A stretch of 64,000 bases of DNA, taken from NCBI GenBank assembly GCA_964533215.1, contig CAZHLJ010000001.1, forward strand, positions 868,001-932,000. The letters are read 5' to 3'. The notes beneath the pieces were generated by a model. That model worked only from the letters and a program-made list of their open reading frames with translations, was not told where the DNA came from and searched no databases. The position numbers were made by a program, and so were the translations under genes. Below, piece by piece: positions 35,180 to 44,608 of this stretch; position 1 is the first letter of the stretch; each line of letters begins with the position of its first letter. Origin of the DNA: Bact-08 sp964533215 (GTDB lineage: Bacteria > Bacteroidota > Bacteroidia > Bacteroidales > UBA932).

Positions 35180-37214
35180 AAAAGGGATGTTGATCATTTC
35201 ATGTTTGACATTCTGTGTTCTGTCTTGCACAAGTAAAGGGGGTGTCGAACAACCGGTTCTTGGATCGAGAACTGTGAAGATAATTAAGGAAAAGGATTAT
35301 AAATTCAAAGACCTTAATAAAAATGGGAAACTGGATATTTACGAGGACTGGCGGCTCTCTCCTGACCAGAGGAGCAAAGACCTTCTTTCGAAGATGTCTG
35401 TAGAAGAAAAGGTGGGCTTTATGCTCATTAGTGCCACAAGGCTCAAGAATGACTGGTCTTACGAAGAGAGTAAGACAACCGGCACGATTACGAGTGATTT
35501 CAACGAAGAGGATCTGGAGCAAGGGGAGAATATTTTCACCCGTGTTCCACTGCCTGTGGCTATAATGACCTCTGCCGGTACAACCAAAGGTGTGACTCAA
35601 TACCATCTGCGGCACTTCACCCTTAATGTCAACCTTAATTCAAGGATGCAAGCCGAATGGTCAAACAAGCTTCAGGCTTTATGCGAAAGCACACCTCTGG
35701 GCATTCCTGCATTGGTTGCATCAAATACCCGCAACCATATTTCCGGATCTGCCGGAACCGTTGCCGGAGTAACATCATTTTCTATGTGGCCTGACGAACT
35801 TGGCCTCTCGGCAACACGAGACCTGCCTCTTATAAAGGAGTTTGCGGATATCGTGCGCAAGGAGTGGATAGCTGTAGGTTTGAGAAAAGGGTATATGTAT
35901 TCAGCTGACCTTTCCACCGAACCTCGTTGGCAAAAGGTAAATCAGACATTTGGAGAGAATGCCGATTGGACTGGGAAGATCATATCCGAGGTAGTCTTAG
36001 GTCTGCAAGGAGATCAGTTGAATTCAGAATCAGTTGCATTGACGATTAATCACTTCCCGGGCGGAGGTGCATCTAAGGCAGGACTTGATCCCCATTTCGC
36101 CTTTGGAAAAAGTGCAGTATTCCCCGGAAAGATGTTCACAAACAACCTTATCCCTTTTGAAGCAGCAATAGAGGCGGGAGCTTCGGCAATCATGCCTTGC
36201 TACTCTGTCCCGGTAGGCACAGAATACGAAGAGGTTGCTTATGCATTCAACAAAGGAATACTTACAGACCTTCTCAGAGGAAAACTCGGGTTCAAAGGGA
36301 TAATCAACACTGAAACCGGTCCTATCGGAATGATGCCTTGGGGAGTTGAAAAGCTGACCATTTATCAGAGATACAAAAAGGCTATAGAGGCCGGGGTTAA
36401 TCTGTTTGCAGGAACTGCAGATCCTCAATATCTGATGAAGACAGTCAAGGATGGTATGGTAGATATGAGCTTGATTGACAGCTCTGTAGTCCTTCTTCTA
36501 AAAGAGCAGTTTAAACTTGGGCTTTTCGAAAACCCATACGTGGATGAAGATGCTGCAGTGAGAATTGTGGGAAACAAGAAATTTGTTGAGAAAGCCAATA
36601 TTGCAATGCGCAAATCCATAGTCTTGCTAAGAAATGAGAATAATTTCCTTCCTATTAAGGAAAAGAAAAAGGTCTATTTTGAAATTTACGAGAAGATATA
36701 TGGAACAAAGCTTTCAGGTCCAGGAGATGTCTATATTCCGACTGAAAAGAGATCTGATGTCGAGTTTGTAAAGACACCGCAACAGGCCGATGTAATCCTT
36801 TTGTGGATAAAACCTATGGCCAGACCACTCTATACGCCTGATGACTCTCCTCTTGAAATATCACTCTCCAAATGCTCTGTTGATGTTGGGTATATCAATA
36901 ATCTGACATACAGGAAGCCTACTGTTTTGGCAATAAACTACTCCAACCCTTGGGTGATTGATGAGATTTACAACGACAAGGCCAAAGGAAACATAAAAGG
37001 TGTTCTTGCAACCTTTGGAACGACACCTGAAGCAATCCTGGATATTATCACAGGTGTGTTCAACCCATCGGCAAAGATGCCTTTCACCACTCCAATCTCA
37101 AACAAAGCTGTATTAACACAGAAAGAGGATGTTCCGGGATACCTTGAAGGAGATGCATATCCACTGTTCAAATACGACGAAGGGTTGAGCTATGCACAAG
37201 GAGAAAGCAAATAA
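35166..37214 (+). CDS. Exported lipoprotein, glycoside hydrolase family 3 type
   Basis: A 682-residue protein with a lipoprotein signal (lipobox VLSC near residue 20). An EF-hand-like DLNKNGKLDIYEDW comes near residue 55, then the GH3 barrel (about 75-430) and the C-terminal GH3 sandwich (about 460-680). It has HFPGGGASKAG (the KH-like substrate site) and the nucleophile region GFKGIINTETGP. The position normally holding the nucleophile Asp (SD) is Glu383 (TE). The protein probably acts on a glucoside or xyloside at the cell surface or in the periplasm. There is no polysaccharide utilisation locus around it. Confidence 0.85.
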   Translation: MKNFKKGMLIISCLTFCVLSCTSKGGVEQPVLGSRTVKIIKEKDYKFKDLNKNGKLDIYEDWRLSPDQRSKDLLSKMSVEEKVGFMLISATRLKNDWSYEESKTTGTITSDFNEEDLEQGENIFTRVPLPVAIMTSAGTTKGVTQYHLRHFTLNVNLNSRMQAEWSNKLQALCESTPLGIPALVASNTRNHISGSAGTVAGVTSFSMWPDELGLSATRDLPLIKEFADIVRKEWIAVGLRKGYMYSADLSTEPRWQKVNQTFGENADWTGKIISEVVLGLQGDQLNSESVALTINHFPGGGASKAGLDPHFAFGKSAVFPGKMFTNNLIPFEAAIEAGASAIMPCYSVPVGTEYEEVAYAFNKGILTDLLRGKLGFKGIINTETGPIGMMPWGVEKLTIYQRYKKAIEAGVNLFAGTADPQYLMKTVKDGMVDMSLIDSSVVLLLKEQFKLGLFENPYVDEDAAVRIVGNKKFVEKANIAMRKSIVLLRNENNFLPIKEKKKVYFEIYEKIYGTKLSGPGDVYIPTEKRSDVEFVKTPQQADVILLWIKPMARPLYTPDDSPLEISLSKCSVDVGYINNLTYRKPTVLAINYSNPWVIDEIYNDKAKGNIKGVLATFGTTPEAILDIITGVFNPSAKMPFTTPISNKAVLTQKEDVPGYLEGDAYPLFKYDEGLSYAQGESK

Positions 37215-37286
37215 ACGGATTGTAACTATTGATTTGTTTCAGATTTAAAAAGTTTTTTGTGTAAATTGCCTCAAAATTAATACTAT

Positions 37287-38882
37287 ATGAAACGACAGGC
37301 AATTTTACTCAAATCATTGTTTTTTTTAATCGTTACTAGTCTTTTCTACAATGATTTAAATGCTCAGCAAACACAAGGTATCTCATCTGCAGAAATAGAC
37401 AGATTGGTGGAAAGAACGTTGAAAACGTTTGATGTCCCGGGTATTGCAGTGGCAGTTGTCAAGGATGGTAAGGTAATCCACTCGAAGGGATATGGTGTAA
37501 GATCACTCAAGACAATGCAAAAAACAGATGAAAATACTCTGTTTGCAATAGCCTCCAACAGCAAGGCATTCACAGCTGCTGCAATGGGCATATTGGTGGA
37601 CGAGGGTAAATTGGACTGGAATGACCATGTTATAGACTATATTCCCGAATTCAGATTATATAATCCATATGTCACAGAGGAGTTCACAATAAAGGATCTG
37701 CTTACCCATCGTAGTGGTCTTGGACTTGGTGCGGGAGATCTTATGCTTTGGCCGGACTCCTCAGATTTTGTACTTAAGGATATCATTCACAATATGAGAT
37801 ATCTTAAACCTGTATCATCTTTCCGTACAAAATATGATTATGACAATCTTCTTTATGTTATTGCTGGAGAGGTTATTGCCAGAGTATCTGGAGTTAGCTG
37901 GGAGGAATTTGTGGAGAGTAGGATAATGAGACCGCTTCGTATGGACAAGAGCGCAGGATGTTATGACAGACTTAAAGACAGGTCAGATATAATAGATGCC
38001 CATATAGCGGTAGATGGCGTAGTACGTGCAGTACCTATGTCATTCACCAATGTTGGAAATGCAGCAGGGGGAATCTACAGCAGTGTGGCAGAAATGAGCA
38101 AATGGGCAATAATGCAGCTGAACGATGGAAAATATGGAGAAAGGCTTTCAAAACAGATATTTTCGGGAGAAGTCCATCAGGAGATGTGGTCACAGCAAAC
38201 CATAATCCCTGTTTGGGACAAAGGTCCATACAACACTCATTTTCATAGCTATGGTCTAGGCTGGGGCCTGACAGATGTAAATGGATACAAAATGGTTGCA
38301 CATACCGGAGGACTTACCGGGGTTGTTACGCAGGTTCAGCTTATTCCAGATCTCAAGCTTGGCATAATAGTCTTGACAAACCAACAGGTTGGAGCAGCAT
38401 TCACCGCCATTGCAAATACAATTCTGGATAGCTATTTTGGCATAAAGGGTATTGACCGGGTAAAAGAGAATTACGACCGTGTAAAGGCTAATGCCCAACA
38501 GGCTGCGGATGTCACAGGACCAGTGTGGAAGCAGGTGGAGGAGATGAGTAAAATGGCCTTGGCAGAGAGCAGAACCGCAGATTATTGGGCTGCTTATTCT
38601 GGGATATACACAGATAAATGGTTCGGAGATGTTAAGATCGCCATAAAAGATGGAAAGGTCCTGTTCAACTCATTACGCTCACCTAAGATGGCAGGGGAGA
38701 TGCTCTATTATGGAGGGAACACATTTGTGGTAAAATGGAACGACAGAGGTTTTGATGCCGATGCATTTGCTTACTTTAACCTCGATGTCAAGGGGAAACC
38801 TTCCGGCTTTAAAATGGCTGCGATATCTCCGGCAACCGATTTCAGCTACGATTTTCAGGATCTGGATTTTCACCGGAAATAG
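37287..38882 (+). CDS. Exported serine hydrolase, beta-lactamase/class C penicillin-binding family
   Basis: A 531-residue protein with a signal peptide ending near NAQQ (residue 27). The beta-lactamase-fold domain covers about 35-390. The SxxK motif is SNSK in FAIASNSKAF, the YxN motif is in YDYDNLLYVIAG, and the third element is HTGGLTG in place of KTG. A C-terminal domain (about 425-531) of the DUF3471 type follows. Substrates in this family range from D-amino-acid peptides to esters. Acting in the periplasm on peptidoglycan fragments is likely but not proven. Confidence 0.88.
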   Translation: MKRQAILLKSLFFLIVTSLFYNDLNAQQTQGISSAEIDRLVERTLKTFDVPGIAVAVVKDGKVIHSKGYGVRSLKTMQKTDENTLFAIASNSKAFTAAAMGILVDEGKLDWNDHVIDYIPEFRLYNPYVTEEFTIKDLLTHRSGLGLGAGDLMLWPDSSDFVLKDIIHNMRYLKPVSSFRTKYDYDNLLYVIAGEVIARVSGVSWEEFVESRIMRPLRMDKSAGCYDRLKDRSDIIDAHIAVDGVVRAVPMSFTNVGNAAGGIYSSVAEMSKWAIMQLNDGKYGERLSKQIFSGEVHQEMWSQQTIIPVWDKGPYNTHFHSYGLGWGLTDVNGYKMVAHTGGLTGVVTQVQLIPDLKLGIIVLTNQQVGAAFTAIANTILDSYFGIKGIDRVKENYDRVKANAQQAADVTGPVWKQVEEMSKMALAESRTADYWAAYSGIYTDKWFGDVKIAIKDGKVLFNSLRSPKMAGEMLYYGGNTFVVKWNDRGFDADAFAYFNLDVKGKPSGFKMAAISPATDFSYDFQDLDFHRK

Positions 38883-38884
38883 TG

Positions 38885-39535
38885 TCAAGGTACTTTTGAT
38901 AAAAGTGTGGTTTTCGCATACCTGCAACATGTAGCCTTGTATCTCTTTTAGATTGGCTATAGCCTTTAAGGCATGGCAACCACAAATACCCGTTTGAAAT
39001 CAAGGTACTTTTGATAAAAGTGTGGTTTTAGGATATCTGCGACATGTGAGGCCTTGCATCTTTTTATTTGAAATGCTGTAGATCTTCGGACATGGCAACC
39101 AGGTTTACCCACTATAAGTTCGCTCCTCTAAAAACACATGCGACTTTTTGCTTCTGTAGATTAGGAGACAGTGTCGCTAGGGTGTTTTTTACGAGTCGCT
39201 TACTAAGTGGGTACCCAAACCTATCCTTTGCAATGTCCTCAGATTCTCCAGCATATTCTTTTCATTGAGATGCAAGGCATAAGTAAATTGTGGTTTGCTG
39301 GATTGATACAAGTCGCTCCGTTAAAAAACAAATGCGGAAACCATGATTATGCTATAGAGGAGAGGATACAGGTTTCCGCTGGTTGTTTTTTGTACACTTC
39401 GCTCCTTGAGTGGGTACCCATTTGTTCATTTGCAATGCCTTTTCAGGCTACAGCACAATCATAATTTAGATGCAAGGTGCAAGTAATCTTAGAATTGTCC
39501 TTAAAACTCACACTTTTATCTTTTTAGCACCTTGA
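38885..39535 (+). repeat. Composite repeat: copy C5 interrupted by copy C4
   Basis: Copy C5 starts with a terminal repeat beginning CAAGGTACTTTTGATAAAAG (38886 on) and ends with its imperfect inverse at 39503-39535. Its L box breaks off at ACCC (38991), and the matching sequence resumes at GTCGCTCCG (39312). The intact relative C6 at 53144 is continuous at the same point. About 320 bp lie between, holding a complete copy C4. A 30-bp perfect direct repeat (38885-38914 and 39000-39029) marks the left end of both. C5's inner stem is GCGGAAACC / GGTTTCCGC. The 697-bp gap between the serine hydrolase and DUF5672 genes holds nothing else I recognise. Confidence 0.8.
39051..39278 (+). repeat. Long-hairpin repeat copy C4 (nested in C5)
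   Basis: The ends are GCCTTGCATCT / AGATGCAAGGC. The outer stem is AATGCTGTAG opposite CTCCAGCATATT. The inner stem is AAAACAC and GCGAC pairing with GTCGC and GGTGTTTT, split by AT on one side and TAG on the other, with a 28-nt tip. The L and R boxes match the other copies. Stem sequences differ from all other copies. Confidence 0.82.
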
Positions 39536-39579
39536 GAGGGTTGTGCCGGGATATGTGTCCAAGTCATTGATGGTTGTGA

Positions 39580-40395
39580 TTATGCCGGAATGTGATTTTT
39601 CCAGAATTTCCAGAATTTTGGTTTTGAAAAACTATGGCAGCAAAATGGCAGTCTATAATCATTCAACTTAAAGCATACAGAAGGATTCATGTCAAATGCA
39701 AAACCAAGGGCCTCTTTGTAATCCGGCTTGGAAAGCTGGCTCACTGCGCCCTTCTTTGGTGCAAGAGCCCAGTATATATCCTCGTTGAATAATGAGCTTT
39801 TGCCAAGGTTTGAGATATAGCTTTCAATGTTGGCTTTGTCTTCAATTGTAATGTCACGGAACAACTTTGTCTTTCTCAAGGAGACGCCGCCATTTCCTAC
39901 CTGGTAATACTGAGATGAGCGGTCAGCCATGTTTCGCATTTTGTTGAATCGTTTTCTCAGATGTACAAACGCCACGTTTAGAATGCCTTTGCTACTCTCA
40001 CGAGGTATCCACGGAGCACCGATATAGTCGTAATCTTTCAGGCACCACTCTTCTAGCTCGTCACGGAAAGCATAACCATCTGTCTGGTAGATGAAGATAT
40101 ACTTATAATCCAGAAAAGCCTCATAGAAACCGGTAGAGAGCATAAGTCTGTTGTACCCACGCAGGTTGCTGAAGTAATGATCGTCAAAACAGACAACCTT
40201 TGCAGGTGAGAATTGCTTTTGGATATTGCTTATATCCAGACTTTGCGGCTTTACAAAGAAGATGTCAAATTTTTTGCCCCAAAAACCGAAGCATTGTTCG
40301 AGAGCCATAAGCTCCAGTTTGTCCAGATTCGCTTTATAGACAGGCACCAATATAGCCACAAGTTCTTTAGGATTTGCTACGCTTTTTTCAGGCAT
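39580..40395 (-). CDS. DUF5672 family, putative glycosyltransferase-like protein
   Basis: A 271-residue protein with no signal peptide. The fold pattern ILVPVYKANLDKLE at the start, DYKYIFIYQTDGYAF (a DxD-like DG position) and DYDYIGAPWI match the DUF5672 family, found in glycan-synthesis loci and thought to be GT-like. Typical acceptor or donor is unknown. It stands alone here, separated from mutB by a strong terminator, with the repeat cluster beyond its 3' end. Confidence 0.8.
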   Translation of the reverse strand: MPEKSVANPKELVAILVPVYKANLDKLELMALEQCFGFWGKKFDIFFVKPQSLDISNIQKQFSPAKVVCFDDHYFSNLRGYNRLMLSTGFYEAFLDYKYIFIYQTDGYAFRDELEEWCLKDYDYIGAPWIPRESSKGILNVAFVHLRKRFNKMRNMADRSSQYYQVGNGGVSLRKTKLFRDITIEDKANIESYISNLGKSSLFNEDIYWALAPKKGAVSQLSKPDYKEALGFAFDMNPSVCFKLNDYRLPFCCHSFSKPKFWKFWKNHIPA

Positions 40396-40408
40396 ACACT
40401 AGATATTA

Positions 40409-40442
40409 AAAATAGCTGCCCTGACTTGAGAGCAGCTATTTT
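40409..40442 (-). terminator. Intrinsic terminator after mutAB
   Basis: A perfect 11-bp stem AAAATAGCTGC / GCAGCTATTTT with a 12-nt loop, followed by T-rich sequence on the minus strand, lies 34 bp past the mutB stop and before the DUF5672 start. It should end mutA-mutB transcription. The A/T-rich stem base makes it potentially bidirectional. Confidence 0.8.
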
Positions 40443-40476
40443 CAGGTTAATATATTGAAATACTGTCCAGAATTAA

Positions 40477-42600
40477 TTAAAATTTCTGAAGCAGGAGTTC
40501 CATCAATTTAATAGAGGCAACTGAAACTGATGTTCCAGGGCCAAAAATTGCAGCAGCACCGGCTTTGTAGAGAGCATCGTAATCCTGTGCAGGAATCACA
40601 CCACCTACGATAACCATGATATCCTCACGGCCAAGCTTCTTGAGCTCGTCAATGATCTGAGGAACCAAAGTTTTGTGACCGGCGGCAAGAGATGAGACGC
40701 CAACTACGTGAACGTCATTTTCAACTGCCTGTTTTGCTGCTTCGGCTGGGGTCTGGAACAGAGGTCCCATATCCACGTCAAAGCCACAGTCAGCATAACC
40801 GGTGGCAACAACCTTTGCACCACGGTCATGACCATCCTGGCCAAGTTTGGCAATCATTATACGAGGCTGACGACCCTCTTTCTTGGCAAACTCAGAAACA
40901 AGCATCTTAGCTTTCTCAAAGTCGCTGTCGTTTTTAACTTCACTTGAGTAAACACCTGTATTCATACGGATAACTGCTTTATATCTTCCGGCTACCTCTT
41001 CGCAGGCATCAGAAATCTCACCAAGAGAGGCACGAACCTTAGCTGCCTCAATTGCCAGTTCCAGAAGGTTTCCGGTTTTTGTCCTTGCTGCATTTGTAAT
41101 AGCTGCCAGAGCTGCCTTAACCTTAGTCTCGTCTCTGTTTGCACGAAGCTCTTTAAGTCTGGCAATCTGTGATTCACGAACCATAGTATTGTCAATGTCC
41201 AGAGTCTCCAATGGATCCTCTTTATCCAGACGATACTTGTTGATACCCACGATAGTGTCAATACCGGAGTCGATGCGAGCCTGTTTGCGGGCAGCAGCCT
41301 CTTCGATTCTCAGTTTTGGAATACCGGTCTCGATAGCCTTAGCCATTCCACCAAGTTTCTCAACCTCCTGGATATGTCCCCAAGCGCGTTCTGCAATTTC
41401 TGCGGTAAGTTTCTCAACATAGTATGAACCAGCCCATGGGTCAAGAGACTTACAGATATTAGTCTCTTCCTGAAGATAGATCTGAGTGTTTCTTGCGATA
41501 CGGGCAGAGAAATCTGTAGGAAGTGCAATAGCCTCGTCAAGAGCATTTGTGTGGAGAGACTGAGTGTGACCCAGACCTGCAGCCATAGCCTCGATACAAG
41601 TTCTTGCAACGTTGTTGTATGGATCCTGCTCGGTAAGCGACCAACCTGAAGTCTGGCAGTGAGTTCTCAAAGAGAGAGACTTGTCGTTCTTAGGGTTGAA
41701 CTGGTTAACCAACCTTGCCCAGATCATACGTGCAGCACGCATCTTGGCAATCTCCATGAAGTGATTCATACCGATTGCCCAGAAGAATGAAAGACGAGGA
41801 GCAAACTGATCCACGCTCATCCCTGCAGCTATACCTGTTCTAAGGTACTCAAGACCATCTGCCAGAGTATAAGCCATCTCGATATCGCAAGTTGCACCGG
41901 CTTCCTGCATATGGTAACCAGATATTGAGATAGAGTTGAACTTAGGCATGTTCTTGGCTGTATACGAGAAAATGTCACCAATTATTCTCATTGAGAATTC
42001 CGGTGGGTAGATATATGTATTTCTAACCATGAACTCCTTAAGGATGTCATTCTGGATAGTACCAGCCATCTCCTCAAGTTTTGCCCCTTGCTCCATACCT
42101 GCAACAATGTAGAATGCAAGAATAGGAAGAACGGCACCATTCATAGTCATGGAAACAGACATTTTGTTCAGAGGAATCTGATCAAACAGAACCTTCATGT
42201 CCTCAACGCTGCAGATACTTACACCAGCTTTTCCTACGTCACCTACAACGCGGGGATGGTCGGCATCGTATCCGCGGTGAGTGGCAAGGTCAAAAGCAAC
42301 AGAGAGACCCTTCTGACCAGCAGCAAGGTTTCTACGGTAAAATGCATTTGACTCCTCAGCTGTCGAAAAACCGGCATACTGACGGACAGTCCATGGCTTG
42401 TTTACATACATTGTACTGTATGGTCCACGAAGAAATGGAGGGATACCAGCTGCATAGTTAAGGTGCTCAAGACCTTCCAGATCTGAGGCATTGTATACCC
42501 CTTTCAGTGCGATCTGTTCCGGAGTCATCCATGTCGACTGCTCTTGAGCGGTTGCAGCGGCACCTCCGGTATATTTTATTTCTGAAAATTTTGGACGCAT
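40477..42600 (-). CDS. mutB: Methylmalonyl-CoA mutase large (catalytic) subunit
   Basis: A 707-residue adenosylcobalamin enzyme interconverting succinyl-CoA and methylmalonyl-CoA on the propionate route. The TIM-barrel substrate domain fills about 1-560 (PWTVRQYAGFSTAEESNAFY near residue 80, RNTYIYPPEFSMR, SGYHMQEAGAT). The C-terminal B12 domain has DGHDRG, the lower-ligand His motif, and GGVIPAQD. It lies 16 bp after mutA. The pair suggests propionate or succinate fermentation. Confidence 0.97.
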   Translation of the reverse strand: MRPKFSEIKYTGGAAATAQEQSTWMTPEQIALKGVYNASDLEGLEHLNYAAGIPPFLRGPYSTMYVNKPWTVRQYAGFSTAEESNAFYRRNLAAGQKGLSVAFDLATHRGYDADHPRVVGDVGKAGVSICSVEDMKVLFDQIPLNKMSVSMTMNGAVLPILAFYIVAGMEQGAKLEEMAGTIQNDILKEFMVRNTYIYPPEFSMRIIGDIFSYTAKNMPKFNSISISGYHMQEAGATCDIEMAYTLADGLEYLRTGIAAGMSVDQFAPRLSFFWAIGMNHFMEIAKMRAARMIWARLVNQFNPKNDKSLSLRTHCQTSGWSLTEQDPYNNVARTCIEAMAAGLGHTQSLHTNALDEAIALPTDFSARIARNTQIYLQEETNICKSLDPWAGSYYVEKLTAEIAERAWGHIQEVEKLGGMAKAIETGIPKLRIEEAAARKQARIDSGIDTIVGINKYRLDKEDPLETLDIDNTMVRESQIARLKELRANRDETKVKAALAAITNAARTKTGNLLELAIEAAKVRASLGEISDACEEVAGRYKAVIRMNTGVYSSEVKNDSDFEKAKMLVSEFAKKEGRQPRIMIAKLGQDGHDRGAKVVATGYADCGFDVDMGPLFQTPAEAAKQAVENDVHVVGVSSLAAGHKTLVPQIIDELKKLGREDIMVIVGGVIPAQDYDALYKAGAAAIFGPGTSVSVASIKLMELLLQKF

Positions 42601-42616
42601 ATCTTATAATTTTTTA

Positions 42617-44482
42617 CTACTTGATTCCCAATTGAGTTTGATATACTTTTAAAGTTTCAAGAATGTTGCTCTTGACACTAATAAAGTTTTTAATTCCTTT
42701 AGCAATAAGCTCTTCTTTGCAAGCAGGCTCACCGGCTACAACTATTATAGCTTTCTTGCCTGCAAGCTCCATGATCTTAGGAGCAGCCTCTGCATACTCT
42801 TCGTCAGAAGAACAAGCAACTATGATGTCGGCTTTGGCAGCGATAGCAGCCTCAACTCCCTCCTCGATAGTAGAGAAACGGTTGTTGTCAACCACTTCAA
42901 AACCGGCAACAGCAAAGAAGTTACATGCAAATTGTGCACGGGCTCTGCAGAAAGCAAGGCTTCCGAATGTTAGCATGAAGGCTTTAGGTTGTTTGCCGCT
43001 TAACTCGGTGGCAAAACGAAGTGCTTCGAATGCCTGAGCTCCACGGTATTTTTCAATTGGTTCAGCAATAGGATTTTTACTCTTTTCCCAGTTGGCACCG
43101 CGAGTGACAACGTCAAGAGTGATATCCTTGTCTGCTTTCTCAGTGAAGTTAGGATATTGGTTACTTCCAAGTATTGTCTCCCTGCGGGTGGCAATGTTAT
43201 TGTCTTTCTTTGTAGAAGAGGCTTTAACCTCGGCCTGAACAAAACCTGCAATGAAGGCTTGGGTATATCCGCCTTTCTCCTCAACTTGCTTGAATAGTTT
43301 CCATGCCTCTTCAGCAATGGAAGCGGTAAGATTCTCGATGTAGTATGAACCGGCAGCAACGTCAACGATCTTGTCGAAGTGAGATTCCTCTTTGAGAATT
43401 GACTGAACATTTCTGGCAATACGGTTGCTGAATTCTCCTGGCTCGCGGTACTGGTAATCGAAAGGTAGGACCTCCATTGAGTCCACACCTGCAATTGCAC
43501 CACTCATAGCCTCGGTAGTTGCGCGGAGCATGTTTACATATGAGTCGTAAACAGTCTGGTTCCACTCACTGGTTACAGCGTGTACCTTCATTTTCTGGCA
43601 GCACTCTTTTGCAACGCCATACTCTTTTGTGATATTTGCCCAAAGCATTCTTGCAGCACGGAATTTGGCGATTTCCATAAAGTAGTTGGATCCGATTGCA
43701 AATGTGAATTTGATCCTGCGGGCAGCCTCTTCCGGTGCAAATCCCATCTCGGTGAGCATGTTCAGGTATTCACTACCCATTGCCAGTGCAAAAGCCAACT
43801 CCTGTACAGAGGTTGAACCAGCATTGTTGAATGCAAATCCTTCCACACCAACCACACGAATTCTAGGATATTCTGCCACTGCCTCAACACAGCATTTAAG
43901 CTTTGTTGCATAGTCCGAACAGCAGAAGTTACCTGTTGTTGTCATCTCTTTCAACGGATCAAAGTCGAATGAGGCATAAACCTCTTCTGCTTTGGCTCCG
44001 GTAGCCTTAGCATAAGAGATGAATGACTTTATTATGTCAGGAGTAGCGCAAGAACATCCTTCAAAATTAACCTCAGTCTTTGCAACATTGATACCTTTTA
44101 AAAGCTTTGCCATTTCAGCTTCAGAGACTCCCTTCTTTCCATCAATGCAGAAACCTACGGATTCAACACCTTTCTTAAGGCCATCAATAGCCTGAGCGTT
44201 TGCTTCCTCGAAATTGTTGCTGCAAGCGCAGTAACCCTGACGGATCTTCCAGTCGTTTGTCCCCTTTGTACCTCTTACGAAAGGGAATGCCCCGGGAGCA
44301 CTAGCAAGGTGCTTTAAATTTGTAAGGTTCTCGGCACGATAGTAAGGGCGAACTGCAATCCCTTCAGGTGTCTTCCATACGAGTTTCTTCTCGTAATCAG
44401 CTCCTTTTAAGTCTTTTGTTATCACCTCTTCCCATTGTGCAGTGGAAACAGGCGGAAACTCAGCAAATAATTTTTCTGCCAT
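42617..44482 (-). CDS. mutA: Methylmalonyl-CoA mutase small subunit
   Basis: The ATG at 44482 (MAEKLFAEFPPVST) is the family start; the 29 extra codons of a longer reading run through the promoter. The 621-residue subunit has the mutase barrel but lacks the DxHxxG cobalamin motif in its C-terminal flavodoxin-like domain, as expected for the non-catalytic subunit. A -7 box lies 43 bp upstream. Cotranscribed with mutB. Confidence 0.95.
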   Translation of the reverse strand: MAEKLFAEFPPVSTAQWEEVITKDLKGADYEKKLVWKTPEGIAVRPYYRAENLTNLKHLASAPGAFPFVRGTKGTNDWKIRQGYCACSNNFEEANAQAIDGLKKGVESVGFCIDGKKGVSEAEMAKLLKGINVAKTEVNFEGCSCATPDIIKSFISYAKATGAKAEEVYASFDFDPLKEMTTTGNFCCSDYATKLKCCVEAVAEYPRIRVVGVEGFAFNNAGSTSVQELAFALAMGSEYLNMLTEMGFAPEEAARRIKFTFAIGSNYFMEIAKFRAARMLWANITKEYGVAKECCQKMKVHAVTSEWNQTVYDSYVNMLRATTEAMSGAIAGVDSMEVLPFDYQYREPGEFSNRIARNVQSILKEESHFDKIVDVAAGSYYIENLTASIAEEAWKLFKQVEEKGGYTQAFIAGFVQAEVKASSTKKDNNIATRRETILGSNQYPNFTEKADKDITLDVVTRGANWEKSKNPIAEPIEKYRGAQAFEALRFATELSGKQPKAFMLTFGSLAFCRARAQFACNFFAVAGFEVVDNNRFSTIEEGVEAAIAAKADIIVACSSDEEYAEAAPKIMELAGKKAIIVVAGEPACKEELIAKGIKNFISVKSNILETLKVYQTQLGIK

Positions 44483-44525
44483 ATTTATGATTTTAATTAT
44501 TGAACATTTACTCAGAAATAATTGG

Positions 44526-44533
44526 CAAAGGTA
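44526..44533 (-). promoter_or_regulatory. -7 box (TACCTTTG) for mutA-mutB
   Basis: TACCTTTG on the minus strand matches TAnnTTTG and lies about 43 bp before the mutA start, giving a short leader. No clear TTTG partner is seen at the usual distance. Confidence 0.5.
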
Positions 44534-44608
44534 TATATTCTTTCCTAATATTAAACCTTTTATTGCCATGTTAGTCTTAATAGCAAACGATCTTTTAATA
44601 CAAATAAA

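Noticed and set aside
39068..39464. Two short ORFs in the repeat cluster
   Set aside because: Both lie wholly within copies C4 and C5 and match repeat structure rather than protein constraint.
44483..44569. N-terminal extension of MutA
   Set aside because: It covers the -7 box; MutA homologues begin at MAEKLF-like sequence.
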